From assembly GCF_000526215.1 (NCBI RefSeq), contig NZ_JAFQ01000004.1, positions 4,402,001-4,466,000 of the forward strand: a DNA stretch of 64,000 nucleotides, given 5' to 3'. How positions within the stretch are numbered: the first letter of the stretch is position 1; each line of letters begins with the position of its first letter. The notes beneath the pieces were generated by a model. That model was not told where the DNA came from. It searched no databases and saw only the letters and a list, made by a program, of their open reading frames with translations. Below, in pieces: positions 54,124 through 62,666 of the stretch. A program made the position numbers and the translations under genes. The stretch comes from Nocardia sp. BMG51109 (GTDB taxonomy: Bacteria; Actinomycetota; Actinomycetes; Mycobacteriales; Mycobacteriaceae).

Positions 54124-54374
54124 GGGCGACGCGACCGTTGTCACAACTCACAGAACGGCCGCGAAATCCGGTGCTGACCTGCCCGGAGTGAGCCGGGTGC
54201 GGCGGATCGGGCGGCGCCTCGATCCGTCGGCACTCGGCGAACCCGGCATACTGGGGAACTGAATCGGTTCGGCGGCATCGTCGCACCGGAACGGTTGAGA
54301 CCCGCTGCTCCATGACCCGCGGCGCCGGCCGCTCGGTGGCAGGCGTGCGTGGGGCAATCCGATCGGAGGTTAGT

Positions 54375-54848
54375 GTGACGAGTGTCGGTTCGGTGAACGG
54401 GCTCGCGAAGACGGCCGGTACCGCCGTGCTGCCCAAGCGCTTTCACACCAAGGTCGATGTCCGCTGGTCGGACATGGACGTCTTCCAGCACATCAACCAC
54501 GCCCGAATGGTGACCCTGCTGGAGGAGGCGCGCATTCCGTGGCTGTTCGAGGGTGACCGCCCGACCGCCGGTCTGCGCTCCGGTTGCGTGCTCGCCGATC
54601 TGCACGTGCGATACAAGGGCCAGCTCCGGCACGAGGACACGCCGCTGGACATCGCGATGTGGGTCGAACAGCTGCGCGCGGTCGACTTCACGGTCGGTTA
54701 CGAGGTGCGCGCGAACGGGACCGCCCTGGACTCACCGCCCGCGGTGATCGCCACCACCCAGCTGGCCGCCTTCGATATCGATACCCAGCGGTTGCGGCGG
54801 CTGACGGACGCCGAGCGCGATTACCTGGCGCAGTGGAAGCAGGACTGA
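54375..54848 (+). CDS. Hotdog-fold acyl-CoA thioesterase
   Basis: A 157-residue thioesterase of the 4-hydroxybenzoyl-CoA type: FHTKVDVRWSDMDVFQHINHARMVTLLEEARIPWLFE contains the catalytic Asp in WSDMD and the long hotdog helix. LADLHVRYKGQLRHEDTPLDIAMWVEQLRAVDFTVGYEV continues the sheet. It hydrolyses acyl-CoA esters of unknown chain type. It corresponds to Rv2475c, the gene following gdh in M. tuberculosis, which supports vertical descent. GTG 54375 has a perfect GGAGGT 4 bases upstream. Confidence 0.9.
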   Translation: MTSVGSVNGLAKTAGTAVLPKRFHTKVDVRWSDMDVFQHINHARMVTLLEEARIPWLFEGDRPTAGLRSGCVLADLHVRYKGQLRHEDTPLDIAMWVEQLRAVDFTVGYEVRANGTALDSPPAVIATTQLAAFDIDTQRLRRLTDAERDYLAQWKQD

Positions 54849-55096
54849 GCCGCGGCGGACCGGGGCGGGTACCGCAATGGCACTCGCCATAGGCCCCCGT
54901 GGGTTCCGACCGATAGCATGCCGGAACGACGAAGGTGTCGTTGCGGTACCGGGGCGCCGCGCCGAGGTCGTCTGCCTGGCCGACGCCGGGCGGGTGCGGG
55001 CATAGTGGCGGGCCGATCGTGAGTCTGCGGCCGGTCGCGGGCGGCATCCGGCCGCCCGCCCGCGCCGACGATGTGGAAGGTGAGGACGACGGGGCG

Positions 55097-55789
55097 ATGA
55101 TGCCGGGATTCGAACACTCCGACCAGCGTGCCCTGCGGGTGCCCGACCCGGCCGAGCGGGAGAATCTGTCCACCTTCGTCGCGCGCGCCGTGCGGCTGGA
55201 CCCGGCGGCCGTCATCCGCTTGCGCCGCCGCGGTGAGCAGTACGTCTCTGCCTGGGCCGCAACGGGTTTCGAGGCGCTCGCGGTGCGGAACGTGGTCGCC
55301 GAACTGGGCGTCGACGATGTCACCGTCGGCGGCGACACGCTGCTGTCGGGCCTGACCGGGCCGCAGGCGGCGGACCCGATCGATCTCGGCTACTCGATGG
55401 ATTCGGCCTGGCGCACCGCCCTGCCGCCGCGGTCGGGGTGGAGGCACGTCGACGACGTTCCCGCGCGCAGCCTGGTGGAGCTGGCCGAACGCGGCGCCGA
55501 GGTGGCGGCGGAGCACGGCAGCGAGTTCGGGCCCCCGGTCTCGCTGCTGGATCAGACCGTGCTCACCGTGACCGGCGGGGACGAACAGGCCGAGGTCCCG
55601 ATGCGCGTCGTATTCACGCTCACCGCGATGGATTTCATCCCGCACTCCGGCGAGAAGGCCGACTCGCGCCGCATCGCCCCCACCGAGATCGTCCGGGTGC
55701 GCACCACCCGCACCTGGCTGCGACTGGACGCCCGCTACGGTTCCGTGGCCCGCCGCCGCGGCCCCGGCATGCCCCTCACACCCCGCTGA
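55097..55789 (+). CDS. Conserved actinobacterial protein, Rv2474c-like
   Basis: About 230 residues starting with PGFEHSDQRALRVPDPAERENLSTFVARAVRLDPAAVIRLRRRG. A middle section (GFEALAVRNVVAELGVDDVTVGGDTLL) and a C-terminal section (VVFTLTAMDFIPHSGE, then EIVRVRTTRTWLRLDARYGSVARR) complete it. Position after the thioesterase and sequence type match M. tuberculosis Rv2474c, whose function is unknown. No signal peptide or membrane helix. I start at ATG 55097; GTG 55019 would add 26 residues of low-complexity sequence. Confidence 0.75.
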   Translation: MMPGFEHSDQRALRVPDPAERENLSTFVARAVRLDPAAVIRLRRRGEQYVSAWAATGFEALAVRNVVAELGVDDVTVGGDTLLSGLTGPQAADPIDLGYSMDSAWRTALPPRSGWRHVDDVPARSLVELAERGAEVAAEHGSEFGPPVSLLDQTVLTVTGGDEQAEVPMRVVFTLTAMDFIPHSGEKADSRRIAPTEIVRVRTTRTWLRLDARYGSVARRRGPGMPLTPR

Positions 55790-55837
55790 GTCACCGGGCC
55801 CGCCCGGCCGACGACTGATCGCCGGCACCGCACCGGC

Positions 55838-55882
55838 GGTTTCGAAATCCCCGGTCCCGAAATCCGCGGTCCCGAAATCCGC
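55838..55882. repeat. Three tandem 15-bp units between convergent genes
   Basis: GGTTTCGAAATCCCC (55838-55852) is followed by two identical copies of GGTCCCGAAATCCGC (55853-55867 and 55868-55882). The array lies in the 113-bp gap between convergent genes. It may be a slippage product or a remnant of a terminator region. Confidence 0.85.
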
Positions 55883-55902
55883 CGGATCCCGCCGACTCCT
55901 GT

Positions 55903-56217
55903 TTACGCGACCCCGAGCAGCCGGAGGAGTGCGGTCGTCACCGCAGCGGCGGCGGCGACCACGAGGAGCGGGGCGCGCCGCCAGGCGAGCAGTACCGCGA
56001 CGAGAACGCCTGCGGGAAGGGCGAATCCGGCCCGCTGGCCCGCGGGGACGAGTTCGGTGACGGCCAGGGCGGCGAGCAGGACCACCGATCCCGCCTCCAG
56101 CAGCCGGGTCACGCGCGGCGAGAGGCTGACGCGGCGGCGCAGCACCGGGCCGGCGAAGCGCAGGGCGTAGGTCCCGGCCGCGAGGGCGATCGCGCCGGCG
56201 ATCAGGGCGATGCTCAC
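55903..56217 (-). CDS. azlD: AzlD-like branched-chain amino acid export subunit
   Basis: A 104-residue membrane protein with about three helices: IALIAGAIALAAGTYALRFAGPVL, VTRLLEAGSVVLLAALAVTELV and LLVVAAAAAVTTALLRLLG. The short size, the TYALRFAGP motif in the first helix and its position next to azlC identify it as the small subunit of the AzlCD/BrnFE exporter for branched-chain amino acids. GTG 56217 overlaps the azlC stop by GTGA. Confidence 0.85.
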   Translation of the reverse strand: MSIALIAGAIALAAGTYALRFAGPVLRRRVSLSPRVTRLLEAGSVVLLAALAVTELVPAGQRAGFALPAGVLVAVLLAWRRAPLLVVAAAAAVTTALLRLLGVA

Positions 56218-56954
56218 CGGTTCTCTCCTCGCGGCGGAAATTCGTTGGGGCGCGGAATTTCTCGATCGCTGTCGGGTGTTCGGTCGCGTCGGCCGACCAG
56301 TGTGAGCAGCGCCGCGGGCAGTGCCAGCAGCACCGGCAGGCCGGCGCCGAGCAGGGGTGTGGCGGCCGCCGCCATCGCCGCGCCGACGAGGACGGCCGCG
56401 CGGGTCGCCCGGTCACCGCGGACCGCGGGCAGGACCAGCGCCAGCAGCACCGCCGGGAACACCGCGTCCAGGCCGAACCTGTCGGGGTCGGGCACCGCGG
56501 TGCCGATCGCCACTCCGAGCAGCGTGCCCAGCGGCCAGGCCAGCAGCACGCCGAGCCCGCACAGCCAGAAGGCGGCGCGGCGGCGGTCGCGGTCGGATTC
56601 GGCCAGTGCCAGGGCCACCGACTCGTCGTTCATGACGTGGGTGCCGATCAGCCGCCGCCATCCGGTGCCCACCACATCGGGCACGGCCAGCCCGTAGGGC
56701 AGGTGCCGAGCGTTGACCACCAGCCCGGCCAGCACCGCCGCGACCGGGCCGCCACCGGCGGCGACGATGCCGACGAACAGGAATTCCGCACCGCCGGCCA
56801 GTACCAGGACGCTCAGCACGAGGGGGAGCCAGGCGGGCATCCCGGCGGTAATGGCCGTGGCTCCGTAGGACACGCCGATGGCCGCGACCGCCAGGCAGAC
56901 GGTTGCGATGCCGGTCCGGTCGCGCCGGCCGAGTGTTCGCCAAATCGAACGCAC
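56214..56954 (-). CDS. azlC: AzlC-family branched-chain amino acid exporter subunit
   Basis: A 246-residue membrane protein with about six helices. LPLVLSVLVLAGGAEFLFVGIVAAGGGPVAAVLAGLVVNARHLPYGLAV (residues 45-95) is the conserved AzlC core with the NARHLPYG motif. Together with AzlD it exports leucine, isoleucine, valine or, in some species, methionine. GTG 56954 begins the operon, and translation of azlD is coupled. A divergent XRE-cupin regulator gene lies 76 bp away and is the probable controller. Confidence 0.92.
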   Translation of the reverse strand: MRSIWRTLGRRDRTGIATVCLAVAAIGVSYGATAITAGMPAWLPLVLSVLVLAGGAEFLFVGIVAAGGGPVAAVLAGLVVNARHLPYGLAVPDVVGTGWRRLIGTHVMNDESVALALAESDRDRRRAAFWLCGLGVLLAWPLGTLLGVAIGTAVPDPDRFGLDAVFPAVLLALVLPAVRGDRATRAAVLVGAAMAAAATPLLGAGLPVLLALPAALLTLVGRRDRTPDSDREIPRPNEFPPRGENR

Positions 56955-57030
56955 GGCTACTATATTGAACGCGACAGGGCGGCCTCGTCAATCACGCGTC
57001 CGCGACCCCCGGGTACTGTCTGCATTCATC

Positions 57031-57603
57031 ATGACCGAGCACGACGGCGCCCAGCCCGCGCCACCGCAGGAGGCCATCGCCGCCGCGTTGCGCCGCGAAC
57101 GGGCCCGGGTCGGCCTGTCGCTGACCGAGGTGGCGCGTCGCGCCGGTGTCGCCAAATCCACGCTGTCACAACTGGAGTCGGGGGTCGGCAATCCCAGCAT
57201 CGAAACCCTCTGGGCGCTGTGCGTCGCGCTGGGGATTCCGTTCTCGCGCCTGCTCGATCCGCCGCGCCCGCGGGTGCAGGTGATCCGGGCGGGGGAGGGG
57301 CCGATGCTGGGCGCCTCGGAGGCCGACTACCGGGTGACGCTGCTGGCGGCGGGCCCGCCGAACGCCCGCCGCGACATCTACCGCGTCTCCGCCGAGCCCG
57401 GCCGGCCGCGCCTGGCCGATCCGCATTCGCACGGCGAGGTCGAGCACCTGATCCTGGCCGCCGGGCGAGCCCTGGCCGGACCGGCCGAGGCGCCGGTCCT
57501 GCTCGAACCCGGCGACTACATCCGCTATCCCGGCGATCGCCCGCACATCTTCGAGGCGCGAGAACCCGGAACCTGGGGCGTGCAGGTCAGCGAGTACGGC
57601 TGA
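57031..57603 (+). CDS. XRE-cupin transcriptional regulator
   Basis: A 190-residue protein: an N-terminal Xre helix-turn-helix (IAAALRRERARVGLSLTEVARRAGVAKSTLSQLESGVGNPSIETLWALCVALGIPFSRLL, residues 15-75) and a C-terminal cupin (DPHSHGEVEHLILAAGRALAGPAEAPVLLEPGDYIRYPGDRPHIFEA). The cupin His/Glu residues could bind a metal or ligand. It is divergent from azlCD and most likely regulates it in response to an amino acid. ATG 57031 follows CATTCATC with no clear Shine-Dalgarno sequence, so the mRNA may be leaderless. Confidence 0.92.
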   Translation: MTEHDGAQPAPPQEAIAAALRRERARVGLSLTEVARRAGVAKSTLSQLESGVGNPSIETLWALCVALGIPFSRLLDPPRPRVQVIRAGEGPMLGASEADYRVTLLAAGPPNARRDIYRVSAEPGRPRLADPHSHGEVEHLILAAGRALAGPAEAPVLLEPGDYIRYPGDRPHIFEAREPGTWGVQVSEYG

Positions 57604-57620
57604 TCCGCTCGTCGCCGGGA

Positions 57621-58562
57621 TTACTTACCCTGGGCGACAACGGTTTTCCACCACTCCACGGTGCCCTTCGCGACGTCGGGGAGTGGCGTGGCGGCCAACC
57701 CGAGCCTCCGCTCGCTGGCCGTGGAGTCCAGTTCGAAGGGCCGGTCGAACTGGTAGTTCATCTCCGCCAGCTCGCGCATCAGCTCGTTCATCAGCCCGGC
57801 GCCGCGCAGCGTCCAGGTCGGCAGCGCGAGGATTCTCGGCGCCGGCCGCCCCGCGGCGCCGGCCAGCGCCGCGACCAGCTCGCGGATCGACGCCGCGGGC
57901 GCGGTGGGGGCGTGCAGGAAGGAGTTCCACAGCGTGCGGTTCGCGGCGGCGGCGATCATCGCGGCCGCCAGATCGGGCATGTAGGTGAACGAGTGTGGCA
58001 GATCCGGTTTGCCGAAGGCCTGAACCGCCTTGCCCGCCAGGATATTCGGGACCATGCGCTCGCCGGCGTGCGAGTTCCGCACATGCGGCCCGATGAAATC
58101 GGAGGCCGCGACGCTGACCGTCGGCGTCGACGATTCCTCGCGCGCCCGCAGTAGCGCCACCCGCACGGCGGGCTTGCCGAAGTCGGCGGCCCGGGGCGTG
58201 TCCTCGGTCATCGGCGCGGTCACCGGGCCGTAGGAGTACAGGCTCTCGGGGAAGACGACCACGGCGCCGGCGCGGCCGGCCACCTCCAGCACGATCTGCT
58301 CGGTGGCGGGCAGCTCGGCCCACCAGGCGCTCGCCGCATACCGCGAGCCGTGCGTGCAGTGGTAGACCGCGACCGCGCCCTCGACGGCCGCCGAAAGCTG
58401 GTCGCGCCGTGTGACATCCACCTTGCGGCGCTCGATCAGCGGATGCTCCGGGCCGCTACCGGACCGGGTCAGGACGCGGACGTTCTTCCCGGCGGCGACG
58501 AGTTGTTCGGCGACGGTGGTGCCGACGGGCCCGGCTCCGGTGACGACGTGCAGTTCGGGCAT
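57621..58562 (-). CDS. NAD(P)-binding epimerase/NmrA-like protein
   Basis: A 313-residue extended SDR-like protein: HVVTGAGPVGTTVAEQLVAAGKNVRVLTRSGSGPEHPLI is the cofactor-binding Rossmann opening, with GAGPVG replacing the usual GGxGxxG. VVFPESLYSYGPV carries the S-x-Y part of the active site, and FTYMPDLAAAMIAAAANRTLWNSF is the family C-terminal region. It probably acts as a reductase, epimerase or sensor; the substrate is unknown. AGGAG lies 7 bases before ATG 58562. Two operator-like palindromes lie just upstream, but no adjacent TetR gene is present. Confidence 0.85.
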   Translation of the reverse strand: MPELHVVTGAGPVGTTVAEQLVAAGKNVRVLTRSGSGPEHPLIERRKVDVTRRDQLSAAVEGAVAVYHCTHGSRYAASAWWAELPATEQIVLEVAGRAGAVVVFPESLYSYGPVTAPMTEDTPRAADFGKPAVRVALLRAREESSTPTVSVAASDFIGPHVRNSHAGERMVPNILAGKAVQAFGKPDLPHSFTYMPDLAAAMIAAAANRTLWNSFLHAPTAPAASIRELVAALAGAAGRPAPRILALPTWTLRGAGLMNELMRELAEMNYQFDRPFELDSTASERRLGLAATPLPDVAKGTVEWWKTVVAQGK

Positions 58563-58581
58563 TGTGCGCTCCTATCACTTT

Positions 58582-58649
58582 AGAGAGCGATGCTCTCTGT
58601 CGAATATGAGCATGCCGCCGCGCCCACGCATTGTCAAGAGCGGTGCTCT
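58582..58649. promoter_or_regulatory. Two GAGAGC-type palindromes upstream of the epimerase-like gene
   Basis: AGAGAGC-GAT-GCTCTCT at 58582-58598 is a perfect 7-bp-arm palindrome. AGAGC-GGT-GCTCT at 58637-58649 is a second, weaker site with the same core, and GCGCTCTCT near 58662-58670 looks like a half-site. They resemble operators of TetR/PadR repressors that control such SDR genes. The regulator is not encoded next to them. Confidence 0.7.
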
Positions 58650-59213
58650 CTTTTGGTGTGGGCGCTCTCTGTCAGGTGTGGCCGCACATCACGACCTGCG
58701 GGATCGTCCCGGGAGCGGAATCGGTGGTGGATCTGCCACGCACGGCCCGGCTGGGTAGCCGCCGCCGGAACTTGTAGCCGGATCGTGGGTGCGTGAGGTG
58801 GCCCGGTGGGCCTCGGCCACGACTACGACCGTGGCCGCGGCTTCGGCTTCGGCTTCGGCCGCGGACGAAGAGCGAAAGGTGGTGCGGCGAGCGGGTATCC
58901 GCTCATCGGTGCACGGTCGAGCGCCGCTCGCGGGAACAGCCGATGGCTGTCGAGGTCGATGGCAATCCGGGGGAACCCGATCGATTCGCGGGGGCCCGCC
59001 CCGCTCCGCGAGACTCGGTAACCGCAGGGTTGAACGGCCGGTCCGGGCATCGACATGCCGAGTTCGGTGAACGGCCGGCGGCTCGACGGTCGCCCACCGA
59101 GGGCCTGGCCGCATACGGATCGGCCTGGGCGAGAACGGATCAGGGGCGCGTGACAGGACCGCACGGCGCCTGCCCGGCAATCTCCGCGGCGGGCTCCTCG
59201 TCGATCGACGGGG
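58650..59213. other. Long intergenic stretch upstream of the epimerase-like gene
   Basis: About 560 bases with no recognisable gene. Around 58805-58860 the sequence is low-complexity, with repeated TTCGGC. Short open frames exist, but none shows a protein family or a good start. A regulator gene would be expected here given the operators and is not found. Confidence 0.45.
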
Positions 59214-59894
59214 CTATGCGGCGCCCTCGCCGAGGTACTGCAACCACGCCGGATCCAGGTCGGCGGTGGTCGACAGCAGTCGCCAGTGCGGGCCCTTCGG
59301 TGATACCAGCGAGTGGTGCAAGGTCCAGCCGATCTCGCTGAGCAGCTTGTCGGCCTTGCGGTGGTTGCACGGCGCGCAGGAGGCCACGCAGTTCTCCCAG
59401 GAGTGGGCGCCGCCGCGGCTGCGCGGGATCACGTGGTCGATGGTCTCCGCCTTGGCGCCGCAGTAGGCGCAGCGGTAGCGGTCGCGGTGCATCAGCGCCG
59501 CGCGGGTCATCGGGACTCGGGCGCGATACGGCACGCGGACGTAGTTGCGCAGGCGGATCACGGACGGGAGGGCGACCGACGTGCCCGCGGAGTGGACGAC
59601 GGGGCTGTCGGGATTGTGGTGAACGGTATCGGCCTTGTCGCAGATGAGGAGAACGACGGCGCGGCGGGCGGACAGCGCGGTGAGCGGCTCGTAGGTGGCA
59701 TTCAGAAGCAACACCCGGCGCTTCACCCATGCGGTGGCGCTGGTGACCGGCTCGACGGTGCGGTGCGGATACGGACGTTTATCGGACAGAACATGCAGCG
59801 GAGAAGCCCCCGACCCACGATTGTGGACATCGGCGGGCTGGAGTTGTCGGTGCGTTCTCACCTCGTGTGACCGAGCACCGTTCCGCTGCTTCAT
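59214..59894 (-). CDS. HNH endonuclease family protein (Rv2469c-like)
   Basis: Up to 226 residues. VKRRVLLLNATYEPLTALSARRAVVLLI (residues 57-84) is the conserved opening of a widespread actinobacterial HNH family. RYRCAYCGAKAETIDHVIPRSRGGAHSWENCVASCAPCNHRKAD contains the paired zinc-binding CxxC motifs and the D-H...N...H nuclease core. The cellular role is unknown. The gene matches M. tuberculosis Rv2469c in family and neighbourhood (next to glbO). ATG 59894 is used because the N-terminal SPLHVLSDKRPYPHRTVE looks coding; GTG 59726 is an alternative that starts at the core. Confidence 0.85.
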   Translation of the reverse strand: MKQRNGARSHEVRTHRQLQPADVHNRGSGASPLHVLSDKRPYPHRTVEPVTSATAWVKRRVLLLNATYEPLTALSARRAVVLLICDKADTVHHNPDSPVVHSAGTSVALPSVIRLRNYVRVPYRARVPMTRAALMHRDRYRCAYCGAKAETIDHVIPRSRGGAHSWENCVASCAPCNHRKADKLLSEIGWTLHHSLVSPKGPHWRLLSTTADLDPAWLQYLGEGAA

Positions 59895-60126
59895 GGGAAC
59901 CCCGAATTCATTGGTCCGGTTCGTATGGTATCTGGGCAGACACTGCCACCCAGTTGACCATGGAACCGTCGGCTATGCCAGCTGATTTGACACATTCCGT
60001 CTGTGGCTTTCGTGAAGGTGCGGTAACACCCGGGGGCGGTATGTGTCCGCCGCCGGATCCCGGGCCGTGCCGGGCCGAACGGCGCAGCGATATGCTGGCG
60101 GTGTTGCGGGCCGCGACGAAGGTTCG

Positions 60127-60160
60127 GCGAATCCGACACAGTAGCGAATCCGACACAGTG
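60127..60160. repeat. 17-bp tandem duplication upstream of glbO
   Basis: GCGAATCCGACACAGTA at 60127-60143 is followed by the same word with a final G at 60144-60160, directly before the glbO ribosome-binding site. It lies in the 5' leader or promoter. Confidence 0.88.
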
Positions 60161-60167
60161 AGGGTTG

Positions 60168-60572
60168 ATGGCTTCCGGCGAACAGACGGCGACATCCTTC
60201 TACGAGGCGGTCGGCGGGGCGGCGACGTTCCGGCGGATCGTGGCGGCGTTCTATCGGGAGGTGGCCCGGGACGAGGTGCTGCGGCCGCTGTATCCGGAAG
60301 AGGATCTGGGCCCGGCCGAACGCCGGCTGCGGATGTTCCTGGAGCAGTACTGGGGCGGCCCGCGGACCTACTCCGACGAGCGCGGACATCCACGGTTGCG
60401 GATGCGGCACATGCCGTTTCCGATCGGCCCGATCGAACGGGACGCGTGGTTGCGCTGCATGCGGATCGCGGTCGCGGAGATCGAGCCGGAGGTGCTCGAC
60501 GACGAGCATCGCCGCGCCCTGCTCGACTACCTGGAGATGGCGGCGAATTCGCTGGTCAACTCGGCATTCTGA
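60168..60572 (+). CDS. glbO: Group II truncated haemoglobin GlbO
   Basis: A 134-residue group II (TrHbO) protein: [56 protein letters not shown]. The proximal His lies in [10 protein letters not shown], with TyrCD1-type and TrpG8-type residues as expected (QYWGGP, DAWLRCM). It binds oxygen, nitric oxide or peroxide and supports respiration or protection from reactive nitrogen. ATG 60168 follows AGGG. The neighbouring HNH protein, alpha-glucosidase and ctaJ genes match the M. tuberculosis arrangement around Rv2470. Confidence 0.96.
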   Translation: MASGEQTATSFYEAVGGAATFRRIVAAFYREVARDEVLRPLYPEEDLGPAERRLRMFLEQYWGGPRTYSDERGHPRLRMRHMPFPIGPIERDAWLRCMRIAVAEIEPEVLDDEHRRALLDYLEMAANSLVNSAF

Positions 60573-60696
60573 ACGTCTGCCGGAAACTCCGGCTCGTACC
60601 GGGGAATGTCCGATTCCTGCTGAAGATTAGCCGGATCGGTCCAACACGCCAGGGCGGGGGGACTTTTGCCGAAAGCCTTTGGCACTATTACCCGTT

Positions 60697-62313
60697 GTGA
60701 CAGCTTCATACCGCGCCGAACATGCTCCCGTGCGGCCCGACGAGACGGACGGGCGTGCGCCGTGGTGGCGATCGGCGGTGTTCTACCAGGTCTACCCGCG
60801 TTCCTTCGCCGATTCGACCGGGGACGGTGTCGGTGATCTGGGCGGTCTGCGCGATCGGCTCGGCTATCTGGAGCTGCTGGGGGTCGATGCGCTGTGGATC
60901 TGCCCGGTCATGCGGTCGCCGATGGCCGACGGCGGCTACGACGTCAGCGATCCGCGCGATATCGACCCGCTGTTCGGCGATCTCGCGGTGCTGGACGAGC
61001 TGATCGCCGAGGCGCACGACCGGGAGATCCGGGTCACCATGGACCTGGTGCCGAATCACACCAGCGATCGGCACGCGTGGTTCACCGAGGCGCTGGCCGC
61101 CGGGCCGGACAGCCCCGAACGCGCCCGCTACGTATTCCGCGACGGCCGCGGCTCCGACGGCAGCGAGCCGCCGAACAATTGGCCGAGCATCTTCGGCGGT
61201 CCGGCCTGGACCCGGATCACCGAGCCGGACGGCACGCCGGGCCAGTGGTACCTGCATATCTTCGCCGCCGAGCAGCCCGATCTGAACTGGGAAAACCCCG
61301 AGGTGATCGCCGATTTCGAGCAGACCATGCGGTTCTGGCTCGACCGCGGCATCGACGGGTTCCGGATCGACGTGGCGCACGGCATGGCCAAGCCGCCGGG
61401 ACTGCCCGATATGGAACGGGTCGAGACCCGCATGCTGAAGCACGACGACGACGATCCGCGCTTCAACAATCCGGGCGTGCACGAGATCCACCGCCGGCTG
61501 CGCAAGGTGATCGACGAGTATCCGGACGCGGTGTCGATCGGCGAGGTGTGGGTGGACGACAACGCCCGCTTCGCCGAGTACGTGCGGCCCGACGAGTTGC
61601 AGCTGGCATTCAACTTCCGGCTCGCCGAGACGCCGTTCGACGCCACGAAGATCCGTGCGGCCGTGGACAATTCGCTGAGTTCGGTGTCGTCGGTGGGCGC
61701 CAGCGCGACCTGGACGCTGTCCAATCACGATATCGAGCGCGAGGTCACCCGGTACGGCGGCGGCAGCGTGGGGGTGGACCGGGCCCGGGCGATGATGCTG
61801 CTCGAGCTGGCGTTGCCGGGTGCGGTGTTCGTGTACAACGGGTCCGAACTGGGCCTGCCGAACGTCGACGACCTGCCGGACGAGGTGCTGCAGGACCCGA
61901 CGTGGGAGCGTTCCGGGCATGCCGTGCGCGGCCGCGACGGCTGCCGGGTGCCGATTCCGTGGGAGGGTGAGCAGCCGCCGTTCGGGTTCACCACGGGCCG
62001 GTCGTGGCTGCCGCTGCCGCCGCGGTGGTCGGATCTCACGGTGGAGGCGCAGCTGGAGAGCGTCGATTCGACGCTGTCGCTGTACCGGCTGGCCATCGAG
62101 ATGCGTGCCGAGCGACCGGAATTCGCCGGCGCCGAGCTCGACTGGTACGGCAGCCCGGACGACTGCCTGGCCTTCCGGCGGCCGGGCGGGCTGGTCTGCG
62201 CGCTGAACGCCTCCGAGGCGTCGATACCGCTGCCGCCGGGCGAGGTGCTGCTGGCCAGCGCGCCGCTGGAGGGCGACCGGCTGCCGGTGAACGCGGCGGT
62301 CTGGCTGGTGTGA
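60697..62313 (+). CDS. aglA: GH13 alpha-glucosidase (AglA, Rv2471-like)
   Basis: A 538-residue glycoside hydrolase of family 13: WWRSAVFYQVYPRSFADSTGDGVGDLGGLRDRLGYLELLGVDALWICPVMRSPMADGGYDVSDPR is the standard opening. DLVPNHTSD is conserved region I, IDGFRIDVAHGM carries the nucleophile Asp, AVSIGEVWVDD the acid/base Glu, and TLSNHDIEREV the third Asp. It probably hydrolyses alpha-1,4-glucosides such as maltose or small glycogen fragments. No signal peptide. GTG 60697 lies right behind a TATTAC -10-like box (60687-60692), suggesting a leaderless mRNA. Confidence 0.93.
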   Translation: MTASYRAEHAPVRPDETDGRAPWWRSAVFYQVYPRSFADSTGDGVGDLGGLRDRLGYLELLGVDALWICPVMRSPMADGGYDVSDPRDIDPLFGDLAVLDELIAEAHDREIRVTMDLVPNHTSDRHAWFTEALAAGPDSPERARYVFRDGRGSDGSEPPNNWPSIFGGPAWTRITEPDGTPGQWYLHIFAAEQPDLNWENPEVIADFEQTMRFWLDRGIDGFRIDVAHGMAKPPGLPDMERVETRMLKHDDDDPRFNNPGVHEIHRRLRKVIDEYPDAVSIGEVWVDDNARFAEYVRPDELQLAFNFRLAETPFDATKIRAAVDNSLSSVSSVGASATWTLSNHDIEREVTRYGGGSVGVDRARAMMLLELALPGAVFVYNGSELGLPNVDDLPDEVLQDPTWERSGHAVRGRDGCRVPIPWEGEQPPFGFTTGRSWLPLPPRWSDLTVEAQLESVDSTLSLYRLAIEMRAERPEFAGAELDWYGSPDDCLAFRRPGGLVCALNASEASIPLPPGEVLLASAPLEGDRLPVNAAVWLV

Positions 62314-62372
62314 GTCGCCGCGACACGTCACCGGTCGATGACCCTGTCGGACGCATCGTCTAACGTTGGGCT

Positions 62373-62666
62373 GTGAGCATTCTCGAGACAGCGCTGATCT
62401 TCGTCGGCATCCCGCTGGTGATCTACGCGGTGATCGCCGGGTTGTCGTACCTCGGTAAGCCACTGCCGGGCGAGAAGCCGGTCCACTACAACCTCGGTGA
62501 CAAGTGGACCGCCGACCCGGTGCTGTGGAGCGCGACCGACGAGGTGACGGCGTTCGGTCACCACGTCGACGAAACCTCGCATGGCAGTACCTCGCATGGC
62601 GGTCATGCGGCAATCGAATCCGCCGGGGCGGACCTGATCGGAGGCCGGGCAAGTGGCACATTCTGA
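62373..62666 (+). CDS. ctaJ: aa3-type cytochrome oxidase subunit CtaJ
   Basis: A 97-residue protein with one N-terminal membrane helix (LETALIFVGIPLVIYAVIAGLSYL) and the conserved GEKPVHYNLGDKWTADPVLWSATDE stretch. This identifies CtaJ, a small accessory subunit found in the actinobacterial bcc-aa3 respiratory supercomplex. The C-terminal tail is His/Ser/Gly-rich and variable. GTG 62373 lies about 10 bases after a TAACGT -10-like sequence, again suggesting a leaderless start. It overlaps the DUF5130 gene by 14 bases. Confidence 0.88.
   Translation: MSILETALIFVGIPLVIYAVIAGLSYLGKPLPGEKPVHYNLGDKWTADPVLWSATDEVTAFGHHVDETSHGSTSHGGHAAIESAGADLIGGRASGTF

Noticed and set aside
51280..54144. 954-codon open frame on the minus strand
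   Set aside because: It lies wholly opposite gdh, its translation is Arg/Gln/His-rich and shows no family; such long antisense frames are expected in high-GC coding DNA.
58793..59180. Overlapping frames with Gly-Phe or Ala-Glu repeats
   Set aside because: They arise from TTCGGC low-complexity DNA and have no credible start or homology.
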